Shown: positions 1 through 7,727, counted from the stretch's first letter. The stretch is DNA of 64,000 nucleotides from Lachnospiraceae bacterium 3-1 (GCA_000403255.2 KE159596.1:166604-230603), one strand, 5' to 3'. Numbers and translations are program-made. The notes: generated from the letters alone by a model not told the origin.

Positions 1-279
1 TCACACAAAAGGAGCCCTTTATGGATATTTTAAACACCTTATCACTTAAAAGCAATAGACAGATTAAAATAAATTTTAACGGTGGCGATCTATCCTCCGA
101 TGCAGGACTTCTTCTTATAAAAGAATTCGCTGCAAAAATCGGCTTTGCAAAGCTGATCAAAAAGATATTTAAGACCGATGATAAATCGATCCGCTTCCAC
201 AAGGATAACGAAAACCTTATGCAGATGCTCTATCAGATTATCTCCGCATATTTTGAAGATGACTGCGCGGATGAGCTAA
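1..279 (+). mobile_element. 5' fragment of an IS1380-family transposase gene (left copy)
   Basis: The reading frame opens at 21 (ATG after AGGAGCCC) with the N-terminus MDILNTLSLKSN of an IS1380-type transposase. It matches, in inverted orientation, the copy at 3646-3924 base for base by eye, apart from one substitution near position 58 that changes Thr to Arg. Homology stops sharply at 279, after the Ala-Asp-Glu-Leu codons, and the frame runs on into unrelated DNA to a stop at 428. About 85 residues remain of a protein that is normally over 400 residues, so this copy is dead. Its upstream end lies outside the window. Confidence 0.85.
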
Positions 280-358
280 TTTTTATCTTTACCACTCAAT
301 ACACACTTTTTACAAAAGCATCTGGATATTCCTTCTCCAAATGCTTTTCAACTCTTCA

Positions 359-577
359 TCATATTTTACTGTTAAAATATTCTTGTGTAACTTGTAACTG
401 CTTCTTTAATATTTCCCTCCACATATGAGGACGAATTTCTCCTGAACCTTTTGAAACTTTCGTCAATTTGATATTTCCATCATCATCTATTTTCCGATAG
501 AAGTAATGATCCGTATCTTTATACAGTTCCCATCCATCTCTATCGCAAAATCTCTTTAGTTCTTTCCATCTTGGCAT
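359..577 (-). CDS. HicA-like small toxin of a toxin-antitoxin pair
   Basis: This is a 72-residue basic protein. It has the short HicA/YcfA-like layout: an N-terminal helix (PRWKELKRFCDRDGW), a central His in DTDHYFYRK, and a conserved-looking GSGEIRPHMWREILKKQL segment. HicA proteins are double-stranded-RNA-binding-fold mRNA interferases, and the His before the second strand is the expected catalytic residue. The ATG at 577 follows AGGAG at a spacing of 10 nt. The gene overlaps the upstream gene by 22 bp, as in translationally coupled toxin-antitoxin pairs. The family assignment rests on fold-like motifs and context only; no antitoxin of classical HicB type is seen. Confidence 0.6.
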   Translation of the reverse strand: MPRWKELKRFCDRDGWELYKDTDHYFYRKIDDDGNIKLTKVSKGSGEIRPHMWREILKKQLQVTQEYFNSKI

Positions 578-981
578 TGTAACATATCTCCTATCCTTTC
601 TGGGTTATCTATAATCAATGCTTTAAAAATATAAGGGATATGTTTCTTTCTATTGGGACTATGGGAATACATTTCATATTCATTATAATAATCCAAAGCA
701 TATTCTAATATAGCCCTGCCCATGTTCAAACGTGCTTCCTGCTCATCTTTACCATTCTCTACAAGATCAATTTCATTAAGTGATAAAGTAACAGAATTAT
801 CGCCTTCAATATATCTCGTGGCAGTAAAATAATATGCTTCTAAAATCTCAGATATTGTTTCCAAATTTGAAAACCACATTTTATCTCGTGTGCGTTTGAT
901 AAACTTAGGTTTCTCATGAATAACGCTATCGCAAACCGCGCTCCATTCTTTTCTTACAGTTGTAGCCTGTTCCATCAACAT
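556..981 (-). CDS. Probable antitoxin partner of the HicA-like toxin
   Basis: This is a 141-residue acidic protein counted from the ATG at 981. I prefer this start over the longer frame reaching 1035. GGAG stands 9 nt upstream, and a consensus promoter at 1007-1035 places transcription initiation near 1000, inside the longer frame. The C-terminal half contains a SVTLSLNEIDLVEN segment followed by a helical stretch (EARLNMGRAILEYALDYYNEY), which looks like a small beta-alpha antitoxin domain. No DNA-binding motif is obvious. Its role as antitoxin is inferred from order, the overlap with the HicA-like gene and the palindromic operator upstream. Confidence 0.55.
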   Translation of the reverse strand: MLMEQATTVRKEWSAVCDSVIHEKPKFIKRTRDKMWFSNLETISEILEAYYFTATRYIEGDNSVTLSLNEIDLVENGKDEQEARLNMGRAILEYALDYYNEYEMYSHSPNRKKHIPYIFKALIIDNPERIGDMLQCQDGKN

Positions 982-1006
982 ATCTATCATCTCCTTCGAT
1001 ACCTCC

Positions 1007-1046
1007 ATCATAGCAAAAAGTGTACACAATGTCAACAGTGTACACT
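1007..1046 (-). promoter_or_regulatory. Promoter with overlapping palindromic operator for the HicA-like module
   Basis: On the minus strand TTGACA (1030-1035) and TATGAT (1007-1012) are separated by exactly 17 nt. A perfect inverted repeat, AGTGTACAC (1019-1027) - 10 nt - GTGTACACT (1038-1046), places one arm in the promoter spacer and one just upstream of the -35 box. This geometry suits autorepression by the antitoxin or the toxin-antitoxin complex. Each arm contains the self-complementary octamer GTGTACAC. Confidence 0.75.
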
Positions 1047-1095
1047 TCTAGCATATGATGTTCATCCAATTTTTATGCTATAAATAAAAGTCTGT

Positions 1096-1366
1096 CTATT
1101 TCATCTTATAATCTTTATACCACATTTTATACAATTCCTTATCCGAATGCTTTCTATTTCCATTATACTTAGACCACCCCTTCTTATAGGAGTTAAAGGA
1201 ATTTAAAAATTTATAATCACAAATATCATAAGAGCAAAATAATTTTTTATATGCCCTTCCAGACGGAATGTCCAAATAATTTCTACGCAAATGTCTATTT
1301 GCACGCTTTTTTCATTCCACGGTTATAATCCTTGCAACATGGAACTTTCTTATAACTTCTACTCAT
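1096..1366 (-). pseudogene. Frameshifted small MSRSYKK-type hypothetical gene
   Basis: An ATG at 1366 behind AGAGGAA opens MSRSYKKVPCCKDYNRGM and stops after 23 codons. Moving by one base in an AAA run near 1297 lets reading continue as NRHLRRNYLDIPSGRAYKKL and on to 1096. The joined product would be about 89 basic, Trp/Tyr-rich residues ending YKDYKMK. The pattern SYKKxP ... NRGMKK ... R(K)xRR ... GxAYKKLFxSYDICDY resembles a small hypothetical family I associate with Lachnospiraceae; function unknown. A single extra A is the simplest lesion. Confidence 0.6.
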
Positions 1367-1451
1367 AACATTTTCCTCTTAAAAGCAACATTTCATTTCG
1401 ACTCAACATCATCTACTAAATAACAGATAATTTTCATGTCCTCTTTTTATT

Positions 1452-1613
1452 CTACTGATTAATCAATTCGTCAATTATAGCCTCACAAGCAGCAACACAC
1501 TCATCTTGAGTAGAATATCTCATATTTTCCCATAAAGAGTTAAAACGACAATCTTCATCTTTTTTATTAAATATATAATACCAATATGGTACTTCATTTC
1601 TCGATCTTAACAT
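1452..1613 (-). CDS. Small hypothetical protein (53 residues)
   Basis: The frame runs from ATG at 1613 to TAG at 1452 and encodes an acidic, Trp/Cys-containing peptide beginning MLRSRNEVPYWYYIFNKKDE and ending CEAIIDELINQ. No convincing Shine-Dalgarno sequence precedes it, so it may be the C-terminal remnant of a longer gene whose 5' part was lost. No family recognised. Confidence 0.35.
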   Translation of the reverse strand: MLRSRNEVPYWYYIFNKKDEDCRFNSLWENMRYSTQDECVAACEAIIDELINQ

Positions 1614-1661
1614 TTGGATTTTTCAACTAAACAAGTTAGACTTGTTCCAAATTATTAAGTT

Positions 1662-1859
1662 TTACATACTCGCTACAGTTTTCCGCTTTAATGCCCTTCT
1701 CCGTTCAATCTCTCTTTCTGCTTCTTTGCCGGAATTATTGTAATATGCAACTTTTTCCGCTACTGTCATATCTTTTGTCTGTTCATAATTCTGTTCCCTG
1801 ATCTTGTGAATATCCTCAATCGTAAAATCAGGACTAATAACCAATGCTTCCATAATCAT
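1662..1859 (-). CDS. Small antitoxin-like protein downstream of the PIN gene
   Basis: This is a 65-residue (or 63, from the in-frame ATG at 1853) highly charged protein. It starts MEALVISPDFTIEDIHKIRE and continues with NYEQTKDMTVAEKVAYYNNSG and an Arg/Lys-rich tail. The DFTIEDIHKIRE...N..T..M...E..AYYN pattern is one I recognise from short proteins encoded next to PIN-domain toxins in Firmicutes. It overlaps the PIN gene stop by 4 bp (ATGA), so translation is coupled. Antitoxin function is inferred from context. Confidence 0.6.
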   Translation of the reverse strand: MIMEALVISPDFTIEDIHKIREQNYEQTKDMTVAEKVAYYNNSGKEAEREIERRRALKRKTVASM

Positions 1860-2325
1860 CCCTCACTTTCCAATAATACAGATGGATTGATAATATCTAT
1901 TCCCTTGTAACCTTCTAGATTAGCAATCGCTCTCACGCCCCTAATCGTCTTGATATTTACAATATGCTTAAAATTCCATGATATGATACAGTCACAAGCA
2001 TTGACAACAGCGGCGGCAATGTGCTGACAGTCATCAAAGCTCTTCGGTCTTAATATCCCCATATCAATAATCTTCTGTGCAAGTTCCACGATTTCCTCAT
2101 TAATTTCTAATTTGGTATACTCAATATCACTCAAATAGTCATACAGTTTGTTCCTTTTGCTTTCAGAACATTTCTCTATTTCATCCAATGTTACCTGAGA
2201 AAGATATACATCATATTTTCCATTGACAAAATCTTTCCATAATTCCAATGTGTCCTTCATGCGTTCTGGTGCATCTTCCTGTGAAAGATAACTGATGTAT
2301 CTAAGTATACCTTTAATTTCCGCAT
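1856..2325 (-). pseudogene. PIN-domain toxin gene inactivated by a small frameshift
   Basis: The true start appears to be ATG 2325, 9 nt from AAGGAG. It gives MRKLKVYLDTSVI, the first beta strand and first catalytic Asp of a PIN RNase. Reading then falls out of frame: the remainder (SYLSQEDAPERM ... SFDDCQHIAAAVVNACDCI ... NFKHIV) is in another frame that stays open only from a GTG at 2335. Near 2281-2298 the DNA has one copy of AGTTATC where two tandem copies would restore T-S-V-I-S-Y-L-S-Q exactly. A 7-bp slippage deletion is therefore the likely lesion. Later PIN acidic residues (D in SFDDCQH) are present. Confidence 0.75.
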
Positions 2326-2331
2326 AGAGCA

Positions 2332-2538
2332 TCACTCCTTAAATCTGGTTTCATATGCCAACTCTGGTTTTAGATCAACTTTCCATTCAATCAAATCCTC
2401 CAGCTGGCATTGTAACAACTGGCATATATCCTCAATAGTCTTTGTTGATACATCACACATAAAATCTTTTCCGTTATGAGTGTCTTTGTATTCCTGTAAT
2501 TTTTGCTCAATCTCTTCCATTGTTGCACCGCTACACAT
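2332..2538 (-). pseudogene. C-terminal piece of an XRE/Cro-type HTH regulator cut by IS insertion
   Basis: The segment STKTIEDICQLLQCQLEDLIEW is the last helix region of small Cro/C1-type regulators (YozG-like). The recognition helices that should precede it are absent. The frame begins only 2 bp from the end of the insertion element at 2540, so the 5' part was removed when the element entered or in a later rearrangement. Sequence across the other side of the element (4073 onward) does not supply a matching N-terminus in frame. It is followed directly by the PIN gene, so it was probably the regulator of that module. Confidence 0.5.
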
Positions 2539-2539
2539 T

Positions 2540-4072
2540 TTAAGCCTGAATTATTCATGAACATATAGAAATGCTTGATACTACAAAACCTTGAACCAGT
2601 TCCCTTGAAATCAATCGAGTTATCCACAAAAATGGGCAGACTTCCCCCTTGGAATCCGATTGAGTTTTTTGAAATGTCAAAGTACGTTAATGGTTGCTAT
2701 TCCAACTGTATGGTCAGTCGCCGGATGTTCTCCAGTGTTCCGTAGAATTCCTTTTTATAGGGACAGCTGCCGCACAGCTTGAATGTGACATATCTTGCTG
2801 AACGGACTGCTCTCGCAGCAATTTTTATCAGCTTTAATCGAATGGTATTAACCTGTTGCTTTCGCATATTTGCCGGAAGTACCAGTCGCCTGAACCAATT
2901 GAATAAGTTGTACGCAAGCATGTGAATCCGCATTCGGTTGGCATTTACTACTTTGGAATGACTGCTGACAGCGGCAAAGTCAAATGTATAAGCTGACCGT
3001 ATGGTTTCTCAATTTTGAAAACCACACGTCTCGGATATTCCCATGTGCCAGCCTGATACAGGAATTCACCATAAGTTGCTCTATAGCTGATCTGGTCCTC
3101 TTTGGATGCTTTGTACAAATCTTCCTCTTCATCCGAAGCAAGGGCAATAAGTGAGGAATTCCGTTTTAAGCGGATGGCATAGGAACAGCCATTCATCTCA
3201 CAGGCTTTATAAAGTTTTGGAGATGAGAATCCGCTGTCGCCGCGAAGATAAGTTTTTATTCCTCTTTCCATGTATTCCAGAAAGAGGGATTCCATAAATT
3301 TATCCGCATCATTGCTGCAGTGGAGTGTTCCGTCACACAGCTGTGCTTTGGGCAGATCTCTGGTCAGTCCGTCATAGCGCAGTAACGGATGATAGCCATG
3401 TGCCTGATAATGGAAGTTGAAGCCTTCTCCTTCCTGCTTGCCGTAAGCGCCAAACAGGGTGCTGTCCAAGTCAAGAAGCATATGTTCCGGCCGCTTTATG
3501 GAATAGATGATATCCCTGAGGCTTTTATCAATGTCATCGAACTGTATGAGGGTATCCTCGTTCATACGGTTGAAAAATCTTGATAATGTAGGCTGCGATG
3601 CCAGACTTTTCTTTTCAAGAATGGCATGAAAAACAGGATCCGAAGTTAGCTCATCCGCGCAGTCATCTTCAAAATATGCGGAGATAATCTGATAAAGCAT
3701 CTGCATAAGGTTTTCGTTATCCTTGTGGAAGCGGATCGATTTATCATCGGTCTTAAATATCTTTTTGATCAGCTTTGCAAAGCCGATTTTTGCAGCGAAT
3801 TCTTTTATAAGAAGAAGTCCTGCATCGGAGGATAGATCGCCACCGTTAAAATTTATTTTAATCTGTGTATTGCTTTTAAGTGATAAGGTGTTTAAAATAT
3901 CCATAAAGGGCTCCTTTTGTGTGATTATTAAGACGTTGAACACCTTAATTTTACCACAACTGGATGCTCTTTTTTATTCATTTAATAGATGAAATGCAAT
4001 AAACAGCTTAAGTACAATAACTATGGGACTTTGAGCCACTTTCACCGCGTATCGGTGAATAATTTAGGTTAA
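2540..4072 (-). mobile_element. IS1380-family insertion sequence with ends and target duplication
   Basis: The element spans about 2544-4068. Its ends are imperfect inverted repeats, CCTGAATTATTCA (2545-2557) and TGAATAATTTAGG (4056-4068), with one mismatch. Both sides are flanked by TTAA (2540-2543 and 4069-4072), a 4-bp target duplication of the kind the IS1380 family makes. At about 1.53 kb it is shorter than typical members, in agreement with the internal deletion of its transposase gene. It could still be mobilised in trans because both ends are intact. Confidence 0.8.
2697..3904 (-). pseudogene. IS1380-family transposase with internal deletion and frameshift
   Basis: The start at ATG 3904 (behind AGGAGCCC) gives MDILNTLSLKSN. 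The DDE-type core is visible in HMLLDLDSTLFGAYGKQEGE and YLRGDSGFSSPKLY. After EKPYGQLIH the frame breaks near 2980. The conserved block FDFAAVSSHSKVVNANRMRI resumes in another frame and runs to 2697. The roughly 35-45 residues that normally lie between these blocks, including the ENYIKE-type segment carrying the last acidic residue, are missing. The enzyme must be inactive. Only one amino acid differs from the fragment at 1-279 over their shared part. Confidence 0.85.
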
Positions 4073-4225
4073 GCATGGAAGACATACGGAACTACTACGG
4101 AAGTACAGAGGTAGATACAGACGGCACAAGGATATTGAAATAGGCGTAACCGCAAGTAAAAAATAGGGTGTAACCAATGGAAACGGCTGCACCCTGACAA
4201 TAAAAGAAAAGGACGGTATAAGGAT

Positions 4226-4453
4226 ATGAGAATCAACGGCGCAAGACAATTCAGGGGAAATGATGGGAACAGCTATTTCGTACAGGATGCACACAAAGCA
4301 GACATGCATAAAGGAAAATATATTTTGACTGTCAAAGTAAATGGTGTGTATAAATTATGTTACGACATGTTTTATAAGCTGTTGTATTTTAATACCATTA
4401 AGGATGCACAAAGGGAAGTGTTATACAGTGCTGATTTTATTAGAACCATGTGA
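4226..4453 (+). CDS. Hypothetical protein, 75 residues
   Basis: The protein starts MRINGARQFRGNDGNSYFVQ and continues with a strand-rich stretch (KYILTVKVNGVYKLCYDMFYK). The ATG overlaps the stop of a short upstream frame (GGATATGA), whose readable tail (CTLTIKEKDGIRI) is interrupted by an amber codon near 4160 and abuts the insertion element. The pair looks like the surviving end of an operon cut by the IS. No family recognised. Confidence 0.4.
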   Translation: MRINGARQFRGNDGNSYFVQDAHKADMHKGKYILTVKVNGVYKLCYDMFYKLLYFNTIKDAQREVLYSADFIRTM

Positions 4454-4580
4454 GAATAATGCAGGAAAGATGAATGAAGGATGCAGGAATGCGGATTGAA
4501 ATTATTCAGCTTCTATGGGCTTCATCTGGAATATATCTGGATGCAGTAAGAAACATACCTGGAATATGGCAATAGATTGG

Positions 4581-4616
4581 GACTATGGGCTTCATGCTTT
4601 CATAGTCTTTTCTTTC
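4581..4616 (+). terminator. Probable rho-independent terminator
   Basis: A GACTATG/CATAGTC stem (4581-4587 and 4601-4607) with a 13-nt loop is followed by a T-rich run. It lies 128 bp after the 75-residue gene. The sequence CTATGGGCTTCAT just upstream is a direct repeat of part of the hairpin. Confidence 0.5.
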
Positions 4617-4619
4617 TGG

Positions 4620-5013
4620 TTTTCGCTTCTTTCTTTTGGTGTATTTAATAACTCTGTGTGCGTTTCTAAGGGACAAATTCGGGCTTTAATGGTTTGGGTG
4701 TAATGTGTTAGGGTACGGATGGAAAATGGATATTTGGGCTGATAATTGCGTTGTGTGATGTGGTTTATGCAGCAGTTTGGAGGGAAGTGGGTGCAGTGGT
4801 ACTAGGGTGGGTTTACATTTTATTTTTCTGACTTTAGTGTAGGAAAGGGGTTATCTAATCAACATTCATGTTACCTTAAAAATTTGACTCCGAATCGAAT
4901 ATGCCAGGGGAGGGGGTATGTTTTGAACAAAAAAATAGTTAAGTACTTAATATATAGAGGTATACCTCCAAAACCCGCAAAAAAATAAGGCACACCAGAC
5001 TTTCACATCCGAT
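4620..5013. other. Gene-poor spacer with two perfect 12-bp palindromes
   Basis: No credible gene is seen on either strand. The only marked structure is TTAAGTACTTAA (4939-4950) and, 6 bp on, GAGGTATACCTC (4957-4968), both perfectly self-complementary. They could be operator half-sites or remnants of a lost promoter. Confidence 0.5.
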
Positions 5014-5025
5014 ATGTCTTACAAC
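4978..5025 (-). repeat. 3'-flank repeat, copy 1
   Basis: This roughly 45-bp segment lies directly after the stop codon of the DUF4160-like gene (minus strand). It reads, with about seven mismatches, like 5650-5693, which lies directly after the stop of the GNAT gene. Both end in a run of seven T on the minus strand, so they may act as transcription ends. Confidence 0.55.
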
Positions 5026-5028
5026 AAA

Positions 5029-5307
5029 TCAACAATAATGGCTGATTTCCCCAAAATATTCATACCACTTCTGCATAATCTCATTGCTATTCGCCTCAAT
5101 AAAGGCTATCAGCTTCCTCAGATCCTTTGCAGGTATTTGGGAATTGTTATTGCAAATGAGAGTCTTCCCTCTTTTCGTTATCCATATTTTTGTTGAGTTC
5201 GCCCTTGGGTTATGTTCCGCAATATGCGCATGAACCGGCTCTGTCGGCTTATTCTCATTTGCCCAAAAGAATATGATATATCCACCGAACCTAAAAATTT
5301 GAGGCAT
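5029..5307 (-). CDS. DUF4160-like protein (probable toxin-antitoxin component)
   Basis: From ATG 5307, with GAAGGTGG 8 nt upstream, the product is 92 residues starting MPQIFRFGGYIIFFWANENK. The pattern GYxIFFWxNExxPxEPxHxHI(A) and the following KIWI... segment are the signature of DUF4160. Members of that family are commonly encoded beside a small partner (often DUF2442) and are suspected toxin-antitoxin modules. It overlaps the upstream gene by 17 bp. Reading begins within the partner's last codons, so the two are co-translated. Confidence 0.65.
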   Translation of the reverse strand: MPQIFRFGGYIIFFWANENKPTEPVHAHIAEHNPRANSTKIWITKRGKTLICNNNSQIPAKDLRKLIAFIEANSNEIMQKWYEYFGEISHYC

Positions 5308-5560
5308 TTGCAAATCCACCTTCTTTTGCAAACTCTATGATTAAGTGGGCATTATTTTCTACAAATTCTTTATAATAAGCCATTTCTTCATCAGAGAAGC
5401 CAACTACTTCTTCCCATGTGTAATCCGGCAAATAACACGTTGCATTATGAAAGCCATCATATACCGCTTTTTCAAAATAAACTTTTACCCTTCCATCTGC
5501 CCTCATTTCTGAATGGACTACTTCTGTCGTATCGCTCAGTGTTGCATAAGAATATACCAT
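5291..5560 (-). CDS. Partner of the DUF4160-like protein
   Basis: I chose ATG 5560 because GGGAGG lies 9 nt upstream; the frame is open to 5599, but that start has no ribosome site. The 89-residue acidic protein (MVYSYATLSDTTEVVHSEMR ... GFSDEEMAYYKEFVENNAHL) has a small alpha/beta look. It may be the antitoxin of the module. Family not recognised beyond the gene pairing. Confidence 0.5.
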   Translation of the reverse strand: MVYSYATLSDTTEVVHSEMRADGRVKVYFEKAVYDGFHNATCYLPDYTWEEVVGFSDEEMAYYKEFVENNAHLIIEFAKEGGFANASNF

Positions 5561-5649
5561 AATTGCCAGCCTCCCAAAACCTATCAGGTTTTTCCACAAA
5601 TTTAATTATCATTACTATACCACAGCTTGAATCTTTTATCTACATTTTT

Positions 5650-5693
5650 CTAAAAAAATAGGCTTACCAGACTTCCACATCCAATATGCCTTC
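5650..5693 (-). repeat. 3'-flank repeat, copy 2
   Basis: See copy 1 at 4978-5025. This copy starts at the last codon of the GNAT gene and ends in seven T on the minus strand. The shared core is CCAGACTTYCACATCC on the plus strand. Confidence 0.55.
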
Positions 5694-6272
5694 ATTCACT
5701 TTCAAATATATCTTTCCTCATACTTATTGTATGTTTTGCATTTTTCCGTTTATTGCTCAAATTTTCAATGAATCCATTCTTCTCATAGAATCTAGGTGTA
5801 TTTGGCTCATACTCAATATCTGCATCTACAGTGATAAACCTACACGCTATTCCCATTTCATTCATGCCAAAAGCAAATGCCCTTGCCATATCCAGCATAA
5901 ATGAACCATATCCCTTCCTTTTTGCCTTATCCGATACTTCCTTATTCACTGCCAGCTTTCCAACTTTTAATGCAGGTATTGAAGCATATGGCACTTTACT
6001 TATATCATGTAACTCTTTTTCTTCATTTGTCAATTTAATCGAATCTGCCGAAAAAGTCATATATGCCAACAATTCATTGTTTTCCTATGAAAAAGCAAGA
6101 ATGTTTTACTTACATTTAAATCATAAAATTTATTGGCAATTTTCAAAAAACCATTATATTCAGCAATATGACTGTCAAATAAATAATGTGAGACATCATC
6201 TACTTCATTGATTGATAATAGTCTCACATCATTTTGAATCTCCACAATGTCACTTTCTGTCAAATAACTCAT
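5692..6272 (-). pseudogene. GNAT (TacT/AtaT-like) toxin gene with a one-base frameshift
   Basis: The first part, from ATG 6272 (MSYLTESDIVEIQNDVRLLS), ends out of frame at 6057. The second part carries the acetyl-CoA-binding features of GNAT toxins (VGKLAVNKEVSDKAKRKGYG and RFYEKNGF) to 5692. The two frames meet at ACAATGAATTG near 6070-6080. One extra A (giving T-N-E-L-L-A-Y-M) would fuse them into a protein of about 190 residues. TacT-type toxins acetylate aminoacyl-tRNA. The start overlaps the antitoxin stop by 4 bp (ATGA). Confidence 0.75.
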
Positions 6273-6421
6273 GGTTTCCGTATATCAGCAAGGACATTAT
6301 GCAACATATAGTTTTTCTTCATGGCCTTTTCTGTCGGTTTAGTATTTGTCTGAAGCAATAGTTTGGCAGCATCCTTACCGCTTAGTTCAGGTGTTGCCTG
6401 GATAGGTTTTATTGTTGACAT
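6269..6421 (-). CDS. Antitoxin-like protein of the GNAT module
   Basis: This is a 50-residue protein from ATG 6421 (GAGG 8 nt upstream): MSTIKPIQATPELSGKDAAK and on to VLADIRKP. The frame extends to 6457, but a -10 box lies at 6458-6463, so the longer start would precede transcription. Its position immediately before a GNAT toxin gene, with a 4-bp overlap, is the standard layout for this module. A short hydrophobic-basic pattern (GKDAAKLL) resembles antitoxin C-terminal segments that neutralise the toxin. The N-terminal DNA-binding domain seems minimal. Confidence 0.6.
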   Translation of the reverse strand: MSTIKPIQATPELSGKDAAKLLLQTNTKPTEKAMKKNYMLHNVLADIRKP

Positions 6422-6457
6422 AATATCCACCTCTTTCCCTTTCTTTTCCTTATTCAT

Positions 6458-6534
6458 ATTATATCACCTCAGTTACCAAAATTCAATAACTGTGTATGTG
6501 ATATTCTCCTATTACTGAGAAGTTTATCACATAC
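6458..6534 (-). promoter_or_regulatory. Promoter and 10-bp inverted-repeat operator of the GNAT module
   Basis: On the minus strand TTGAAT (6481-6486) and TATAAT (6458-6463) are 17 nt apart. Upstream stands a perfect inverted repeat, GTATGTGATA (6494-6503) and TATCACATAC (6525-6534), two helical turns apart. This suits an autoregulating antitoxin complex. Confidence 0.7.
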
Positions 6535-6645
6535 TCAATCAAAAACCAATCATTTTTACATATTATGTGCAATGATGGCATAACAATTCCTGATTTTCAT
6601 CATACAAGGTAAAATACATCTGCTATGCCTTGCCATCAATAACCA

Positions 6646-7662
6646 TCAATCCCAATCTTCCACATACGGCTTCACTTCAAACCTCACCAGCGCATCATAC
6701 ACCTTTTTTGGAACCTTATTCTTATACTTATCAGCCATAATCAGTATGTCAGCCTGTTTATGCCTTTTATATTCTTCAAATGCTTCCTCTGGTGTTTCCC
6801 AATAAGATAATCTCACAACTTCGTCATGCCCATATGGTTTTATCTCACCATAATACATTTTCATTTTACTGTCATACCTCACGCCAAGGGGCAAATCCAT
6901 TTTAGAATTCCTCCATTTGCCTGTCTTATGCTTCTTACAGTTGGATAACATGGTATTCAATGTCTGGGGAATGATACAACATTTATCAGGAGCATACTCT
7001 TTATATCCAGGAAACAGCAGGTCTTTATCTACTGCCATGGATTCACCGTCACACTCATAATATTCAGAAGCCCACCACTCCGCAAATGAATCCTTGTCAT
7101 TTAGCCATAAATCACACATAGTTGAACCATTCTTATCCTTATAGCACCTAATATAGATGCCATTCCAGATTGAATATGCAGCAGTTGATTTCAATGTTAT
7201 ATATGGAAGATATTCCTGTCGTCTGCCCAGTTCATCCACATAAACTATCCCACGCTCCAAATCAGTATATTCTTCATTGTTTACAAAGATTAAATTCCTG
7301 TAATAACAATTATTTTTATCTCTGTCAATGTGCCATATCCTGTTATATTCATTTGGGTTTTCAAGGAAATGCTCTGCTACTAACTTGTCTGTATATGTTT
7401 CTATCCTTTTCTCTTTATCTATTCCACTGAGGGTAAAATGTGCATACCCTGTTTTATGCATACGGAAATTGCTGCGGAGATTGTTTACAAGCCGCCCATG
7501 GTTGCTGATCCAGTAATTATTTGTGCCATTCACCAATACAAATATTTCATCATTTGCAATAAGCTCTATGTCTGATTCCTTTATATCCAATACCCTTTTA
7601 TCTGCAATGGATAAATATTCTTTAAATTCTTTTCTCTGTTCTAATTTCTTTTTGCTACTCAT
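6646..7662 (-). CDS. NUMOD4/HNH-type phage endonuclease-like protein
   Basis: The protein has 338 residues. Near residues 40-60 it carries a NUMOD4-like segment (VNGTNNYWISNHGRLVNN). This is followed by an HNH-type core with VAEHFLENPNEYNRIWHIDR, DKNNCYYRNL and Asn/His positions of the HNH_3 group (about 90-130). Near residue 265 lies a possible AP2-like or NUMOD strand set (LGVRYDSKMKMYYGEIK). Such stand-alone nucleases are common in phages and conjugative elements and behave like homing endonucleases. An inverted repeat, TACGTTC ... GAACGTA (7703-7728), lies upstream. No interrupted host gene is visible. Confidence 0.7.
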   Translation of the reverse strand: MSSKKKLEQRKEFKEYLSIADKRVLDIKESDIELIANDEIFVLVNGTNNYWISNHGRLVNNLRSNFRMHKTGYAHFTLSGIDKEKRIETYTDKLVAEHFLENPNEYNRIWHIDRDKNNCYYRNLIFVNNEEYTDLERGIVYVDELGRRQEYLPYITLKSTAAYSIWNGIYIRCYKDKNGSTMCDLWLNDKDSFAEWWASEYYECDGESMAVDKDLLFPGYKEYAPDKCCIIPQTLNTMLSNCKKHKTGKWRNSKMDLPLGVRYDSKMKMYYGEIKPYGHDEVVRLSYWETPEEAFEEYKRHKQADILIMADKYKNKVPKKVYDALVRFEVKPYVEDWD

Positions 7663-7727
7663 TTTACTTATAAATTCCTTTCAATTTCGATATGATAATA
7701 GATACGTTCACCAAAACGGGAGAACGT

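Noticed and set aside
2391..2627. 78-codon minus-strand frame across the IS end
   Set aside because: It crosses the IS-host junction and shadows the HTH fragment in another frame.
4515..4703. 62-codon plus-strand frame
   Set aside because: It runs through the probable terminator at 4581 and has low-complexity composition.
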